A DNA stretch of 37,368 nucleotides from Deltaproteobacteria bacterium (GCA_015233135.1 JADFYH010000029.1:1-37368), one strand, 5' to 3'; counted from the stretch's first letter, positions 1-9,610 are shown. A program made the numbers and translations. The notes: a model not told the origin generated them from the sequence alone.

Positions 1-7
1 GATCATA

Positions 8-60
8 GGCGAGGCTCCTTTCTTGTCCTTTTCAAACCAAGAAATCCTCGCCTTCTTTTT
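8..60 (+). terminator. Probable intrinsic terminator of an upstream gene outside the window
   Basis: A GGCGAGG arm at 8-14 pairs with CCTCGCC at 46-52. An inner TTCTTG/CAAGAA pairing (20-25 with 38-43) extends the stem, and TTCTTTTT follows. This is the usual layout of a rho-independent terminator reading rightwards. The gene it ends would lie left of the window. The rest of 1-200 is AT-rich with no other feature seen. Confidence 0.5.
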
Positions 61-210
61 ATCTCTAAGCAAAATTAAACTTTCCTTACTTTTTGCTCTT
101 TTTTACCCCCAGTAATTAAATGCATCCGATTTCAAAAATTTAAGCAACTTTTTGGGGGAATTGCCGATAAGATAATCAGAGAAGCTTAATTCAGGAAAAG
201 GGAGCCAAAT

Positions 211-2013
211 ATGCTGACTACACATCGCTTGGATCCAAGGGTTCCGGGTGGAATTCAATTAACTCTTCCTCGTTTACTTCAGGGTGACGCAGCTCCCGAA
301 AGAAATGCACATCCTAATCCTGAAACACAAGCTGCAGTGCAAAACGTAAATACCGATGAAGCTCGTCGACTTGCAGCGCCACCTCCTCAACGGGGAGCTC
401 ATGCGTTGTGGACAGTTCCTCTTCAAACGGTAGCTGCGCCTAGTACTTCAATGTCCCCTCCAACTCCAACGGATACTCGACACTTCATTCCTATTGCGAT
501 TTTTGCAACCTTAGATCCCGGAGCTAATTTCGTTTCATTTATTCCCATTGTGGGCGACAGCCTGACGGCCCTTACGGATACACATCAGCCTTCAGTGCGA
601 GCTGGGGTCTGTGCTTTAGTATATGGTGTTCCCTTATGTTTGGCAGGTGCTGGGCAAAGTACAATTTTCGGTGGCTTGCGCGAAACGCTAAATTTGACAG
701 GTAGTCCCGATCGGACGATGGCAGGACAAACCCAACAAGTATACAACTCAGGAAGTATTGATTTGACAATGGCTAGTCGGGGTCCTCGTGTGAATATCTT
801 TGGAGATCCAGACGCAAGTGGTGCTGCCTTCTATTGGGGGCGTCCCGTTACTGAATTAGGTTTGAGGCTTTCTCTTGGTCAATTTGCAGGGGGAAATCCT
901 CGGCAACCACATGAGATGTTAGTTGGGCTTGGAATCGTGAACACGATGACCAATTTCTTTGATTCTGTTACCTTAGAAGCACCAGTGTTAGGGGTTCGTT
1001 TTGCCTTAACGGCAAGTCTTTTTGATTCTTCGGTTCAGCAAATTTATGGTTCAAGAGGCGCAGCAGTAATTGGGGATCCCAACAGACGAGAAGGCGACGA
1101 TGTTTCCCCCGGTGCTTCAGCGGGACCTTCTTTTACCATTACTTGGTTGCCAAACCATGGCTCTTTTTCTCGAGATCGTGGAGCCCATCCTTTAACCGCC
1201 AGTGAATTATTGACCTATTTTGGCGCAGGGGCTTCTCTCTATTTTGGAAATGATGTGCATGGAGTGCGTGCAGTTGATTCTGCTTATGCTCCTCCAATTC
1301 CAGGTCAAGTGTCGACAGCTCGTCTCTTAGGTTTTGCAGATGGCGTAATGGCTGGGGCTCAGACTGGCGTGTTTGCGGGACTGTTTGAAGATGTGCTGCG
1401 TCGTGGAAATCTAGGCCAAATCTTAGGGGCCTCGGCGGGGTATATGCTTCTTTCTGCTTTACAGCTTTATCCTGCAGCGGCAGATGCTCAGTGGTCTGTG
1501 GCGGTTCCTCCCAGTCGTCATGCAGGTGCTGCAAGTCTTAATTATGAGACTACTTTAATTACGGGGGGATTAGCAGGAGGCTTAGCCTTGTTATCTGCGA
1601 CTGTTCCTGCCCTTGAGCGGCCTGGTGATTGGGATTTTCATTTTGTGAATGCTGCAATTGCTGCAACTGGAGCTGTGTTGCTGGGAATCGGGATAGGGCA
1701 TTTGCCCCACCATCCCTTGGATTTGGATGATCCTTTAGCTGTACGCACTGCCCTAGCTGGTTTTGGTCCTGCAGAGCAATTGCAATATAGAGCAGATTTA
1801 ATGGGTGCTTTTCAAATGGGTAATCTAGGAGCGGGAATCCTTTCCTATGCATGTACACGTTGGGTCTTAAGTTCAGGATGGGGACCATTGACAACGCCTA
1901 TAGCTCATCAGACTACGGATGTTGCCCCAGCAGCGCAGAGAACTGGCTTGACGAGTATTGCTGTGACGGCGAATGGGCAGGGAGCTAGTGTGTTGGTTGG
2001 TTTCAGATTATGA
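211..2013 (+). CDS. Uncharacterised 600-aa protein with several hydrophobic segments
   Basis: I do not recognise this protein. The ATG at 211 follows a good ribosome binding site (GGGAG at 200-204). There is no N-terminal signal peptide: the first 90 residues are polar and rich in Pro, Ala and Gln. Several Gly/Ala-rich hydrophobic stretches follow (roughly residues 95-120, 130-150, 390-420, 445-465, 485-505 and 535-555), which could be membrane helices or buried strands. The protein ends with alternating small and hydrophobic residues, GASVLVGFRL, which would also suit a terminal beta-strand. The stop lies 52 bases before the start of the lipoprotein gene at 2066, so the two are probably cotranscribed. 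The composition resembles the N-terminal parts of the proteins at 21314 and 33601, suggesting a shared lineage-specific style. An integral membrane or surface-associated role is only a guess. Confidence 0.7.
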   Translation: MLTTHRLDPRVPGGIQLTLPRLLQGDAAPERNAHPNPETQAAVQNVNTDEARRLAAPPPQRGAHALWTVPLQTVAAPSTSMSPPTPTDTRHFIPIAIFATLDPGANFVSFIPIVGDSLTALTDTHQPSVRAGVCALVYGVPLCLAGAGQSTIFGGLRETLNLTGSPDRTMAGQTQQVYNSGSIDLTMASRGPRVNIFGDPDASGAAFYWGRPVTELGLRLSLGQFAGGNPRQPHEMLVGLGIVNTMTNFFDSVTLEAPVLGVRFALTASLFDSSVQQIYGSRGAAVIGDPNRREGDDVSPGASAGPSFTITWLPNHGSFSRDRGAHPLTASELLTYFGAGASLYFGNDVHGVRAVDSAYAPPIPGQVSTARLLGFADGVMAGAQTGVFAGLFEDVLRRGNLGQILGASAGYMLLSALQLYPAAADAQWSVAVPPSRHAGAASLNYETTLITGGLAGGLALLSATVPALERPGDWDFHFVNAAIAATGAVLLGIGIGHLPHHPLDLDDPLAVRTALAGFGPAEQLQYRADLMGAFQMGNLGAGILSYACTRWVLSSGWGPLTTPIAHQTTDVAPAAQRTGLTSIAVTANGQGASVLVGFRL

Positions 2014-2065
2014 CTTGTTGGGATGGAAAGTTTTTTATTTAAAGGTCTTTAAGAGGAGAGGGTTC

Positions 2066-5000
2066 ATGAAAAAAAATACATTCAAAAATTTTCTGGTTTT
2101 TTGTTTTATCTCTATTCTCGCTGCCTGTGGCGGTTCTTCTCAAGCTCCCGTACAAAACCCGGTCAGTAACAATGCCAGCAACAATTCGAATAACGCCAAT
2201 ACTAACAATGGTCTCAATCCCAACAGTTTTTTTAATACCCAGCAACTGCAGCAAACTTTTTCACCCGATCTCCAGCAAGGGATACAAAACTATGCCTCTT
2301 TAGCGCGCTCTGCACATCCCGGCGAAACGGCGATGGAAACCAGCTTTGGTCCTGTTTATGCGGGTACTTCAGTTCCGCATGGAACCGAGTCTGCGCCCTC
2401 TACAAGCTCTGCAGGTGCCACAACTGGACCCTGCGATGTGAAAGTAGGGCGTGGAGAGCTGTTTTTGTGTGCATTGATTCCGGATAATTTTGAGGTACCC
2501 AATGACAGTTTGGCTATTCGAGCGGCAGTCGATATGAGCGATGCCGCCATCTATGCGCCGTCGGATCCTATCGCCCTGATTTCAATTTTTAAGTTAGAGG
2601 GGTCTTCTTATGTAAATGTGTCTGAAAGTGTTGTGACCGGTAATGAGGTGACCACGACACGAGGCCCTCAAAAAGAAGTTGGGATATTTAGTAAAACAAT
2701 TACTTTGTCAGGGCCTGGGATTTATCGGGTGGTGTTGGCGTCTTTTCAACTGAATAATACTCGAACAGATATTTCACTGGTGCCTGTGATTATTCATGGA
2801 AAACGCCAAGGGCAGCCTCAGTTGCAACTGATGAATGTTACAGCCGAAGATCCTGGTAACCTGATGAACGCAGGGGCTCACCGGATGGATGAGATTCCCA
2901 ATTATGCCACAATCAGCGCATTTTCGCTGGCGATGAAATTGAAAATGCTGAGTCCAGGGGTTCAGGGGGTTGGGGTCTTTATTCAAAATTATGGACAGAA
3001 TGTGGGTGGAATCTTGCGCTACCAAACTGGGGTCATGTTGAGCAATGATGTCAATCAACAATCCGAAACCAGTCTTAAGCTTTATCCAGGGCTGAATTGT
3101 TTTAGAGTAAGTACGCTCAACCCTGCTTTGGTCGGCTCCACACGTTTTGAGCTTCCCCAGTTTTGTGTTACTAATAATACTCCCACCGTGGGGATTAAAG
3201 TTTTAAGTGATTCACCGGTAAAAGATGGAGCCATGATTCAGGTAGATTCTCACACGGCTTCTGCGGCACAAAATTTAAAATTTTGTTTGGTCAATCATGG
3301 AATGTTGCCTACGCCTATTGCTGCCGATCAATGTATTACAGGCTGGGCGGCATTAACCCCTCGTGATCCTCCTACATTAAAATTTAACGGTGTAGATATA
3401 ACTCCTCTACCCTCGGCAGATTCTACGGGTGTTTATACCGTTCCCCTCACTCCTCAAGTGGGTATGAATATTTATTCGATTAGTGTGACTCGAAAAGATT
3501 TAACGAACCCCGATTCAACAGCTGCACCTATGGTGATTGGTTCTTCTACGGGTGCCTTTGGATATGGAAAATTGAACCATCTGCAAGATTTCACGCCGCG
3601 TGGCCTCACACTAGAGCTGAAATCCGATTTCTTTGATGCTGCGAAAAGGATGCTGCAAACTTATTTAAATCGTCCTGCTCTGCAACAAACCATTCGAGAT
3701 GCTATGGCATCACCTCGTGGAGCAGCATCGGAAGCCTGCACTGAATATCAGTCGCCAGCATCCCCTGCCACTTATCCTTATATACTTCAATTTGATAGCC
3801 CTCACTTATTTGATAGTATTGAAGTGGTAAGTTTAACCCCTACAACGGCCAACGGTTTAGAAGCGATTGTGCTCATTCATGGTATGGAACCGCAGGCCTC
3901 CATTCATATTCCTGGCTTACTTCCTTTATTAGATTCTCAAGGTCGTGATGTAAATGTTACGCCGATTGATTTTCATATTCAAACTTTGACAGTTCGTCTG
4001 GGTATTCATTTCAACAAAATTGATGGGATCAATTATTTGGATATCCGTGGCCTGGAAGGTGTGCACGGTGCGGATGGCCGTCCTCTAGCTTTGGATATCG
4101 TTTCCAGTTATGGAACCGGACAATGGATTTCGATTAATACAGCGCGTAATCCTAATGCTATTTATTATCGCCGTGTGGAGCCTGTTTTACAGTCCACCTT
4201 TTTGGATGCCTTTAATAAGACGATTCTTTGCGACATCGAAAAAGGCCTCAATGCCACATACCCCTTTGATCCTGCGAGTACCGCAAATGGCGATTTCGGA
4301 AAATGGCTGGCGGATATAGACAAAATCCAGGATTACGATGCCACCAACCCCCTGCGTCTGGCCTTCCGTCAGCATATCAGCAGCTTGAATAGTGATCTGG
4401 GCCTGGATGTGGCTTACAATGTGCTGAAAGGGGATTTTCAATTTACCAACCAAAGTTTACGCATCAATAATATTCCCATCCGCCTCAATCCTTCGCCGGC
4501 GGTGCATCATCTGACTCCTGAAATTTTGGCGGGAACGGTGGGTTCTATGAGTGCCCCTGTGGACACTAGTGTTCCAACTAGTCCACTGGTGGGAGGTCAT
4601 CGTGTGTTCGGAGTTGCCTTATCCGAAGACATGATCAACCAGGCCCTATTTGCCGCTAATGCGACGGGTTTGCTCAATTTGAGTATCGATTCCAATTTTT
4701 ATACCGATAATAATATTGGCTTTGTTTCTTCGGAGGCCTTGCCGAATGCCATTAAAATGTTGGGTGCGGGAGCCGCCAAGCTGGATCTCAATCAAGATGG
4801 CATCGTGGAAACAGAAGAAGCCCAATGGCCTGTACAGATGCGTTTGGCGTTGAATCCCAATTTTCCTCCCAATGTGCATTTTTTGACCCATGCCGAAAAG
4901 ATGCACATGATAAATGCGATAGCAACTGACCGTCAAGCGAGTGAGGCGGCAGCTGCTGCTGCAGCTCATCCCCCGCGGGCGCCAATCCCCCAGGGCAGCT

Positions 5001-5962
5001 TGAATCCCGATTTGAATTATATTCGCATCACCTTGCCCAACGTCGACATCAGCTTTTATGCGGTAGACTCCAACGAGGCAGACACCCGCCATTTCTGCGT
5101 GGCGACCACTACGGAAATTCAATCGGCCAACGAATATTCGCGTATCCCGCCGATGCTGGCGGGGGTGGATGAAAATCCCCCTGAAAGCGATACGAGTGGG
5201 GGCTATGACCAAAACACGCATCTGTGTCTGGAATCTGTTTCGCAGGTGTCACAAATTGATGTGAGTCAAACTTGTTCTACGGTCAGCAGTTCAACGATGA
5301 TATCGAGTACTGCCCAAGAAGAAATAGGAAAAATCAGAATTCACAACTCACGCGAAGTCCGCAGTGCCTTGCCAGGTGTACCGAATGCCCCTTTGGTGAG
5401 GCTTAAGGCCAATCTGGTTTTGCACGCCGTTTATTATCCGCCTAAAAAAGAATTGCCTTTTGCGGACTTTCTGAATGGGGAAACCTTGCTGAAATTGATG
5501 ACGCATATTCGTTTTATTCCTGGAACGATCAGTCCAAAGATGAATTTTGAAAATTTTGAGGTGGTAGAAAACAATACCTCTCTCAAAGACTCGGTATTTG
5601 GTGGTGGGGATTCGGGTCTGAATTTTTTGGTTCAGCATGCCTTGTTGCAAGATCAATGCGTATTCATGAATGACTTTGGAATTCCTATCCCCACCCGTTT
5701 CCCGGATGTTGGATCAGATACAACAACTGGGCTTGCTCCTACTTTGCGTGATCTGGGGGTGGCCTTTGTGAGATTGGCTGGCATGCAGGCTAATGGAACG
5801 GCCACCGATGTTCCACAAATAGATCTGAGAGAGGATAATGCCGATTTATTTATGGATGTGAGTAGTGATTTGGGTGTGTGTTTCAGTTCGGATAGAACTT
5901 GTAATCCATTTATGTTTATTTTTCCTTTACCCATTGATCCTTCAATTTTTCTCAGACACTAA
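2066..5962 (+). CDS. Giant lipoprotein (1298 aa) of unknown function with an EF-hand-like loop
   Basis: The start is the ATG at 2066, preceded by AAGAGGAGAGG at 2051-2061. It gives a classical lipoprotein signal peptide: a basic N-terminus (MKKNTFKN), a hydrophobic core and the lipobox LAAC with the lipidated Cys at residue 21. Opening the frame further upstream at 1973 would bury this signal and overlap the previous gene. After the Cys comes a Ser/Asn/Gln-rich linker to about residue 70, then long beta-rich sequence without further membrane segments. A calcium-binding-type loop DLNQDGIVETEE lies at about residues 907-918, with Asp/Asn/Asp at positions 1, 3 and 5 and Glu at 12, as in EF-hand or dockerin loops. 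The mature protein should be anchored to the inner or outer membrane facing the periplasm or outside. No family is recognised. It is followed after 11 bases by a second giant lipoprotein, so the two probably work together. Confidence 0.85.
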   Translation: MKKNTFKNFLVFCFISILAACGGSSQAPVQNPVSNNASNNSNNANTNNGLNPNSFFNTQQLQQTFSPDLQQGIQNYASLARSAHPGETAMETSFGPVYAGTSVPHGTESAPSTSSAGATTGPCDVKVGRGELFLCALIPDNFEVPNDSLAIRAAVDMSDAAIYAPSDPIALISIFKLEGSSYVNVSESVVTGNEVTTTRGPQKEVGIFSKTITLSGPGIYRVVLASFQLNNTRTDISLVPVIIHGKRQGQPQLQLMNVTAEDPGNLMNAGAHRMDEIPNYATISAFSLAMKLKMLSPGVQGVGVFIQNYGQNVGGILRYQTGVMLSNDVNQQSETSLKLYPGLNCFRVSTLNPALVGSTRFELPQFCVTNNTPTVGIKVLSDSPVKDGAMIQVDSHTASAAQNLKFCLVNHGMLPTPIAADQCITGWAALTPRDPPTLKFNGVDITPLPSADSTGVYTVPLTPQVGMNIYSISVTRKDLTNPDSTAAPMVIGSSTGAFGYGKLNHLQDFTPRGLTLELKSDFFDAAKRMLQTYLNRPALQQTIRDAMASPRGAASEACTEYQSPASPATYPYILQFDSPHLFDSIEVVSLTPTTANGLEAIVLIHGMEPQASIHIPGLLPLLDSQGRDVNVTPIDFHIQTLTVRLGIHFNKIDGINYLDIRGLEGVHGADGRPLALDIVSSYGTGQWISINTARNPNAIYYRRVEPVLQSTFLDAFNKTILCDIEKGLNATYPFDPASTANGDFGKWLADIDKIQDYDATNPLRLAFRQHISSLNSDLGLDVAYNVLKGDFQFTNQSLRINNIPIRLNPSPAVHHLTPEILAGTVGSMSAPVDTSVPTSPLVGGHRVFGVALSEDMINQALFAANATGLLNLSIDSNFYTDNNIGFVSSEALPNAIKMLGAGAAKLDLNQDGIVETEEAQWPVQMRLALNPNFPPNVHFLTHAEKMHMINAIATDRQASEAAAAAAAHPPRAPIPQGSLNPDLNYIRITLPNVDISFYAVDSNEADTRHFCVATTTEIQSANEYSRIPPMLAGVDENPPESDTSGGYDQNTHLCLESVSQVSQIDVSQTCSTVSSSTMISSTAQEEIGKIRIHNSREVRSALPGVPNAPLVRLKANLVLHAVYYPPKKELPFADFLNGETLLKLMTHIRFIPGTISPKMNFENFEVVENNTSLKDSVFGGGDSGLNFLVQHALLQDQCVFMNDFGIPIPTRFPDVGSDTTTGLAPTLRDLGVAFVRLAGMQANGTATDVPQIDLREDNADLFMDVSSDLGVCFSSDRTCNPFMFIFPLPIDPSIFLRH

Positions 5963-5973
5963 GGAGCTCATTT

Positions 5974-8900
5974 ATGAAAAATATGGGCAATAGAATGAAA
6001 AAGAGTTTTCTTCCGATATTAAAACACCGCAGTTTCTGCCTGCTTTTTATTTTTGTATTCCTCTTTGCAGCCTGCGGAGGTGCAGACAATCCTTATATTG
6101 CTGGTGCTCCGGGTACAGACACGGGTGCTGCAGGAGGCAGCGGATCTAATCCTCCTCCCGGTGGCGGTGGGGGGGGGACTTCAGGAGGTTTAGGCTCGGG
6201 ATGCACCGTCAAATTAAAGGCTGGGGCCAAGTTAGGGGTTCATGTAAAAATCAATCCCGGAGAAGATCCCGATGCTGACCCGAGCGGTATTTTATCTTTT
6301 CCACCAACAGATCTGCCTGATCTCATTTTCCATTTTTCCGGTGAGACCGCTATAATAGATTCAAGCGAGTTTCCTCAGATTACTCTTAGTGCATTTGGTC
6401 AATCGGCGACTGCTAAACAAAAACCTGGGAATCGAGGGAGTGGGACCTATAATTTTGATCAAGGATCCATTAATATTGAGAATGTGATTTTGCAGGTGCT
6501 TAGCCCTATCCAAGTTGAGTTTGCCCCATCTAAATTAACCACAGAAGAACTTCAAATCACCGGGAGTAAAGGCAATTTAACTGAGACTGGTTCTAGGTTA
6601 GATAAGACCACAAAAAAGGTAGCTCTAGTGGGTGGTTTTGCGGTTCCAACAGATTTTGTCTTACCAAAATATCAGGGAACAGCAGTGACCATCAAAATGG
6701 ATGGAGAATTTGATACGGTGCCCGATCCTGCCCAGTGTTCGGGGAGTATCGATGGCCCTGTCGCCTTCAGAGAAGTGACCCCTGCAGCAACAGCGGGCGG
6801 GCCCGCTGTTGAAGTTGCCATCCCTAGCAATACCCTAAATATGAGTTACGTTTACGTCCCCGAGGCGGGAGTGGATAACCCCCAACCCACCGATGCCTTG
6901 TATCCCAAGTTTCATCGAACAAAAACCATAAGGGTCAAAAATAATCAAGCGACTGCACTGAGTGGCACTATTGCCAATTTGCCCTCGGGTTTTAATATGA
7001 GCCCAAGCACCTACAATATTGCGCCTGGCGGCACTCAGGATTTTACAGTCGATTTTGCATTTCTACCCATCAGCAATTATGCCACTGTCGCTGCTTCAAG
7101 TGATGTGACTGCTGCCATTCACTTTGGGCCCGCTACTCTTAATCTGGCGGGCACCGCCAAACGTGCTGCCCCCGAAATGAGTGTGGATGCCGCTCATGCG
7201 ATTGCTTTTGGCACCATCCCCATACACGTTTCCGATAGTGGGGGTGTTTCGCACATGCAGTGCTTCAGCTCAGATGGAATGACGGCCTTAACGCCAAGTA
7301 TAGTTAAAAAAGTATTTATCACCAACAATGGGGTGAGGTCCCTGAATGTTCAAAACATTCTGCCTCCCGCCGATACCGATACCGATACCCAGGTGGATTG
7401 CGGCAGAGGTTTTGGGGGCCAAGAATTTATTCGATTGAATCTGGCAGATGATGTAGCCAATGGGGCTTCCTGTGGGCACCAAAACGTGGCGGGGCATGAT
7501 TATATTTTGGAGCCCTGCAGCATTAATCCTGGAAGAGGTGCCCTGTCTTTCTTTGTGGCCTATATTCCAAAAAACGCAAACACCGTCACGGGCAGCCCTG
7601 CCTTCGATACCGCGAGCATGATTATCAATAACAATGACCCTGCCTTTGCCGCTACCTCCACTACCCCCGCGGGTTATAAAATTGATTTGAATGCAGCCGT
7701 CAGCAAAGATTTATCTGATCTACTCACGATGCAAAAGCAGGTGCCTGGGGCCCCTGTCATTAATAATACTCAGGTAAAAAACAATGGGAGCCTCAGTATT
7801 GATGTGGGGGAGAGTCAAACAGACAAAACTGTTGTCTTTGAACTCATCAATGAAAGTAGCGAACAGTTGAGAATTTCGCAGATCACACTTACAAAACAGG
7901 ATGGAACGGACTCTACAGATCTTCAGCTTGTTCCGGGTACTGCGCCCACCCAGGTACCTGCTTCTGCGCCTGATCCGGGTAAAGCCCCCTTATCAATTAA
8001 ATTTACAAAACCTGCCGGGGCTATTGCGGGTTCTATCACTCCAGCCTTCTTAAAGATAAAATATGCGCCTGCCAGCACCATTACTTCTGCCCAACCTCAA
8101 GGGGTAACCAGTGCCTTCACCTTGAATTTAAGTGGTACAGTAGGTCTCGCCTTTCAAAATGGAAGCTATTCCATACAGGTGGATGTCTTTAATGCTTTAT
8201 TAAAGAAAGATACTCGGGCTGTGACTTCTTTGGATTATCGAATTCCTAATACCCGCACCAATTGGGGATCTGGGCCCTTGAATGTTACCGTACAAGATAG
8301 AGTGAATCATGAGACAGATGACCCTAATCACGTGATTCGTGAGATTCGATTGACAGAGACGCGAAGCCCCGACAGCTTTACCATTCCTTCTCTTCGAGAG
8401 ATGTCTGTAGATGAGAGAAAAAGTTTGATTCGGGTATTTACTTCCAAGAATACTACCTGTCGTGGTGGAGTTTCCTGTGATGATAATAGTGAAACTCCTG
8501 CCTGTGATGAACCAACGAATGCGGATATTTCAGCTCCTTATCCTGCAGCAGGGGGTAAGTGTTCCTATTTTTATTATGTGATGGTACCAGATCCAGACCC
8601 CAGGTTGTCAGCAGCGGACCGCATGGGAACTTACAACACGGAGACCGGGGAACTGGTGATTCCACATGTGAATATAAAATCGATCAACCCTTATCATAAT
8701 GGCATTATTCAACCTAGTGAAGTAGCAGATAATTTGTTAAAAACAACCATTACGACTGGGATCATCAACACTACAAGCCTGATAGATCCTGCTATAGGCA
8801 GTGATTATGTGATTCCCGCTGCAGTTATTGCGGCTCATCCTGCCGACCTGCCGCCTTGTCCTGCAGCGTGGAATCCTACGATTCCCTTGGACGGTGCGCA

Positions 8901-9138
8901 TCCAGAACTGAGCCCTAAATCGACCTTGCAATGTTTTATGGATAGAGGTCCTGGTGGCACGGGGGACGCTTATATGAAAGGCAAAACGGCTGTCCCCTTT
9001 GCAGATGGAGGCACTGTAAAACGATCGATAGCTGTAGTGATGGTAATGAAATATACAGATGAAACGACTGTTCCTAGTTTTTTAAAGGGTTCAGTGATGT
9101 GGATAGGAATGCAAGGAATTTTGGTAGGGCCGCATTAG
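5974..9138 (+). CDS. Giant lipoprotein (1054 aa) with choice-of-anchor-D/ASH-like domains
   Basis: The ATG at 5974 follows AAGGAG (5961-5966), which overlaps the stop codon of the preceding gene, so translation is probably coupled. The signal peptide ends in the lipobox LFAAC with Cys at residue 34. A Gly/Pro linker at about residues 44-75 includes a run of nine G bases (6169-6177) encoding three Gly. Regions at about 315-400 and 600-725 have the pattern of choice-of-anchor-D or ASH (ASPM-SPD2-Hydin) beta-sandwich repeats: hydrophobic strands, N-terminal VKNNQ- or INESSE-like turns, a Pro-Gly loop and a closing LNLAGT/LNLSGT strand. These domains are common in extracellular and periplasmic proteins of delta-proteobacterium-like organisms. 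The C-terminal 250 residues contain several Cys, possibly forming disulphides. Exact function is unknown; a structural or adhesive surface role is inferred. Confidence 0.85.
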   Translation: MKNMGNRMKKSFLPILKHRSFCLLFIFVFLFAACGGADNPYIAGAPGTDTGAAGGSGSNPPPGGGGGGTSGGLGSGCTVKLKAGAKLGVHVKINPGEDPDADPSGILSFPPTDLPDLIFHFSGETAIIDSSEFPQITLSAFGQSATAKQKPGNRGSGTYNFDQGSINIENVILQVLSPIQVEFAPSKLTTEELQITGSKGNLTETGSRLDKTTKKVALVGGFAVPTDFVLPKYQGTAVTIKMDGEFDTVPDPAQCSGSIDGPVAFREVTPAATAGGPAVEVAIPSNTLNMSYVYVPEAGVDNPQPTDALYPKFHRTKTIRVKNNQATALSGTIANLPSGFNMSPSTYNIAPGGTQDFTVDFAFLPISNYATVAASSDVTAAIHFGPATLNLAGTAKRAAPEMSVDAAHAIAFGTIPIHVSDSGGVSHMQCFSSDGMTALTPSIVKKVFITNNGVRSLNVQNILPPADTDTDTQVDCGRGFGGQEFIRLNLADDVANGASCGHQNVAGHDYILEPCSINPGRGALSFFVAYIPKNANTVTGSPAFDTASMIINNNDPAFAATSTTPAGYKIDLNAAVSKDLSDLLTMQKQVPGAPVINNTQVKNNGSLSIDVGESQTDKTVVFELINESSEQLRISQITLTKQDGTDSTDLQLVPGTAPTQVPASAPDPGKAPLSIKFTKPAGAIAGSITPAFLKIKYAPASTITSAQPQGVTSAFTLNLSGTVGLAFQNGSYSIQVDVFNALLKKDTRAVTSLDYRIPNTRTNWGSGPLNVTVQDRVNHETDDPNHVIREIRLTETRSPDSFTIPSLREMSVDERKSLIRVFTSKNTTCRGGVSCDDNSETPACDEPTNADISAPYPAAGGKCSYFYYVMVPDPDPRLSAADRMGTYNTETGELVIPHVNIKSINPYHNGIIQPSEVADNLLKTTITTGIINTTSLIDPAIGSDYVIPAAVIAAHPADLPPCPAAWNPTIPLDGAHPELSPKSTLQCFMDRGPGGTGDAYMKGKTAVPFADGGTVKRSIAVVMVMKYTDETTVPSFLKGSVMWIGMQGILVGPH
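6169..6177 (+). repeat. G9 homopolymer inside a lipoprotein gene
   Basis: Nine consecutive G encode GGG GGG GGG (residues 66-68) in the flexible linker just after the lipobox. Gain or loss of one base would truncate the protein. Tracts of this length act as slippage-based phase-variation switches in some surface-protein genes; whether this one does cannot be told from one sequence. Confidence 0.6.
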
Positions 9139-9150
9139 TTGTTCCACTCT

Positions 9151-9190
9151 TCACCCTCTCCTTGGACGGGAGAGGGCAGGGAGAGGGTGA
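9151..9190. repeat. GC-rich palindromic element (CCCTCTCC...GGGAGAGGG family)
   Basis: CACCCTCTCCTTGGACGGGA followed by GAGGG, GGGAGAGGGTGA forms a nested inverted repeat 13 bases after the stop of the lipoprotein operon. It belongs to a family seen at many places in the window. It could form a hairpin in the mRNA, but no T-run follows directly. Confidence 0.75.
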
Positions 9191-9308
9191 AAAATGGAAC
9201 AGCATCTCTTTTACTTTTTGACGCACCCAAGCTACTACTTTTCTTCAACGGCTGTTCGATTAGGTGGTAATATTCCGCCGCCGTGATTGCAGGTTTTGAG
9301 AATTGAAA

Positions 9309-9350
9309 AACACCCCATTTGCAATAGTGAGTGGGGTGTTTTTTTTTTTT
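9309..9350 (+). terminator. Intrinsic terminator (within direct repeat, copy 1)
   Basis: AACACCCCA (9309-9317) pairs with TGGGGTGTT (9332-9340), followed by a further ten T. It would end transcription from the giant lipoprotein operon. The same hairpin recurs at 10305-10341. Confidence 0.8.
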
Positions 9351-9393
9351 GACAGTTTTTCGATTGATCTCAGTCGCAGATCTTTTATAGTTA
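9309..9393 (+). repeat. Direct repeat copy 1: terminator plus promoter cassette
   Basis: About 85 bases nearly identical to 10305-10385. The unit holds an intrinsic terminator, then GACAGTTTTTCGATTGATCT and CAGTCGCAGATCTTTTATAG, and ends in TATAGTTA. The last part contains a plausible promoter (TTGATC, 16-base spacer, TATAGT). The two copies differ mainly in the hairpin loop and T-run length. They bracket the HigBA-like pair. Confidence 0.85.
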
Positions 9394-9610
9394 AACTTGA
9401 GTTCCGCAGATTTTTAGATGTAAACTTTGCTATTTCCAATAAATACGGATTTAACAAGCATTTCCCCTCTCCCTTGAGGGGAGAGGGTTAGGGTGAGGGT
9501 GATTTTGATGCAACTTACATCCACTATCACCCTCCCTCTAGCTCCCTCCCCTCAAGGGAGGGAGGACTTTTGAGACAAATCATTCTTAAAATCTGCGGAA
9601 CTCAAGGTTA
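9391..9610. mobile_element. MITE-like element, about 220 bp, with roughly 30-bp terminal inverted repeats
   Basis: The left end 9391-9420 and the right end 9581-9610 are inverted copies; the conserved core is TTGAGTTCCGCAGATTTT and its complement, with a few mismatches outside it. A TTAA lies at each outer edge and could be a target duplication or part of the ends. Inside are two palindromic GC-rich elements (about 9463-9502 and 9524-9565). No open frame fits a transposase, so it would be non-autonomous. It sits immediately downstream of the -10 box of repeat copy 1 and upstream of the toxin-antitoxin pair, probably separating them. Confidence 0.6.

Noticed and set aside
1973-2065. Upstream extension of the first lipoprotein
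   Set aside because: It overlaps the preceding gene and would bury a textbook lipoprotein signal peptide; the ATG at 2066 has a strong ribosome binding site.
4646-5221. 191-residue open frame on the minus strand
   Set aside because: It lies wholly antisense to the lipoprotein gene, has no ribosome binding site and no recognisable protein pattern.
9303-9491. Small open frame over the terminator and MITE end
   Set aside because: It reads through a terminator hairpin and T-run and an inverted repeat; it has no coding character.
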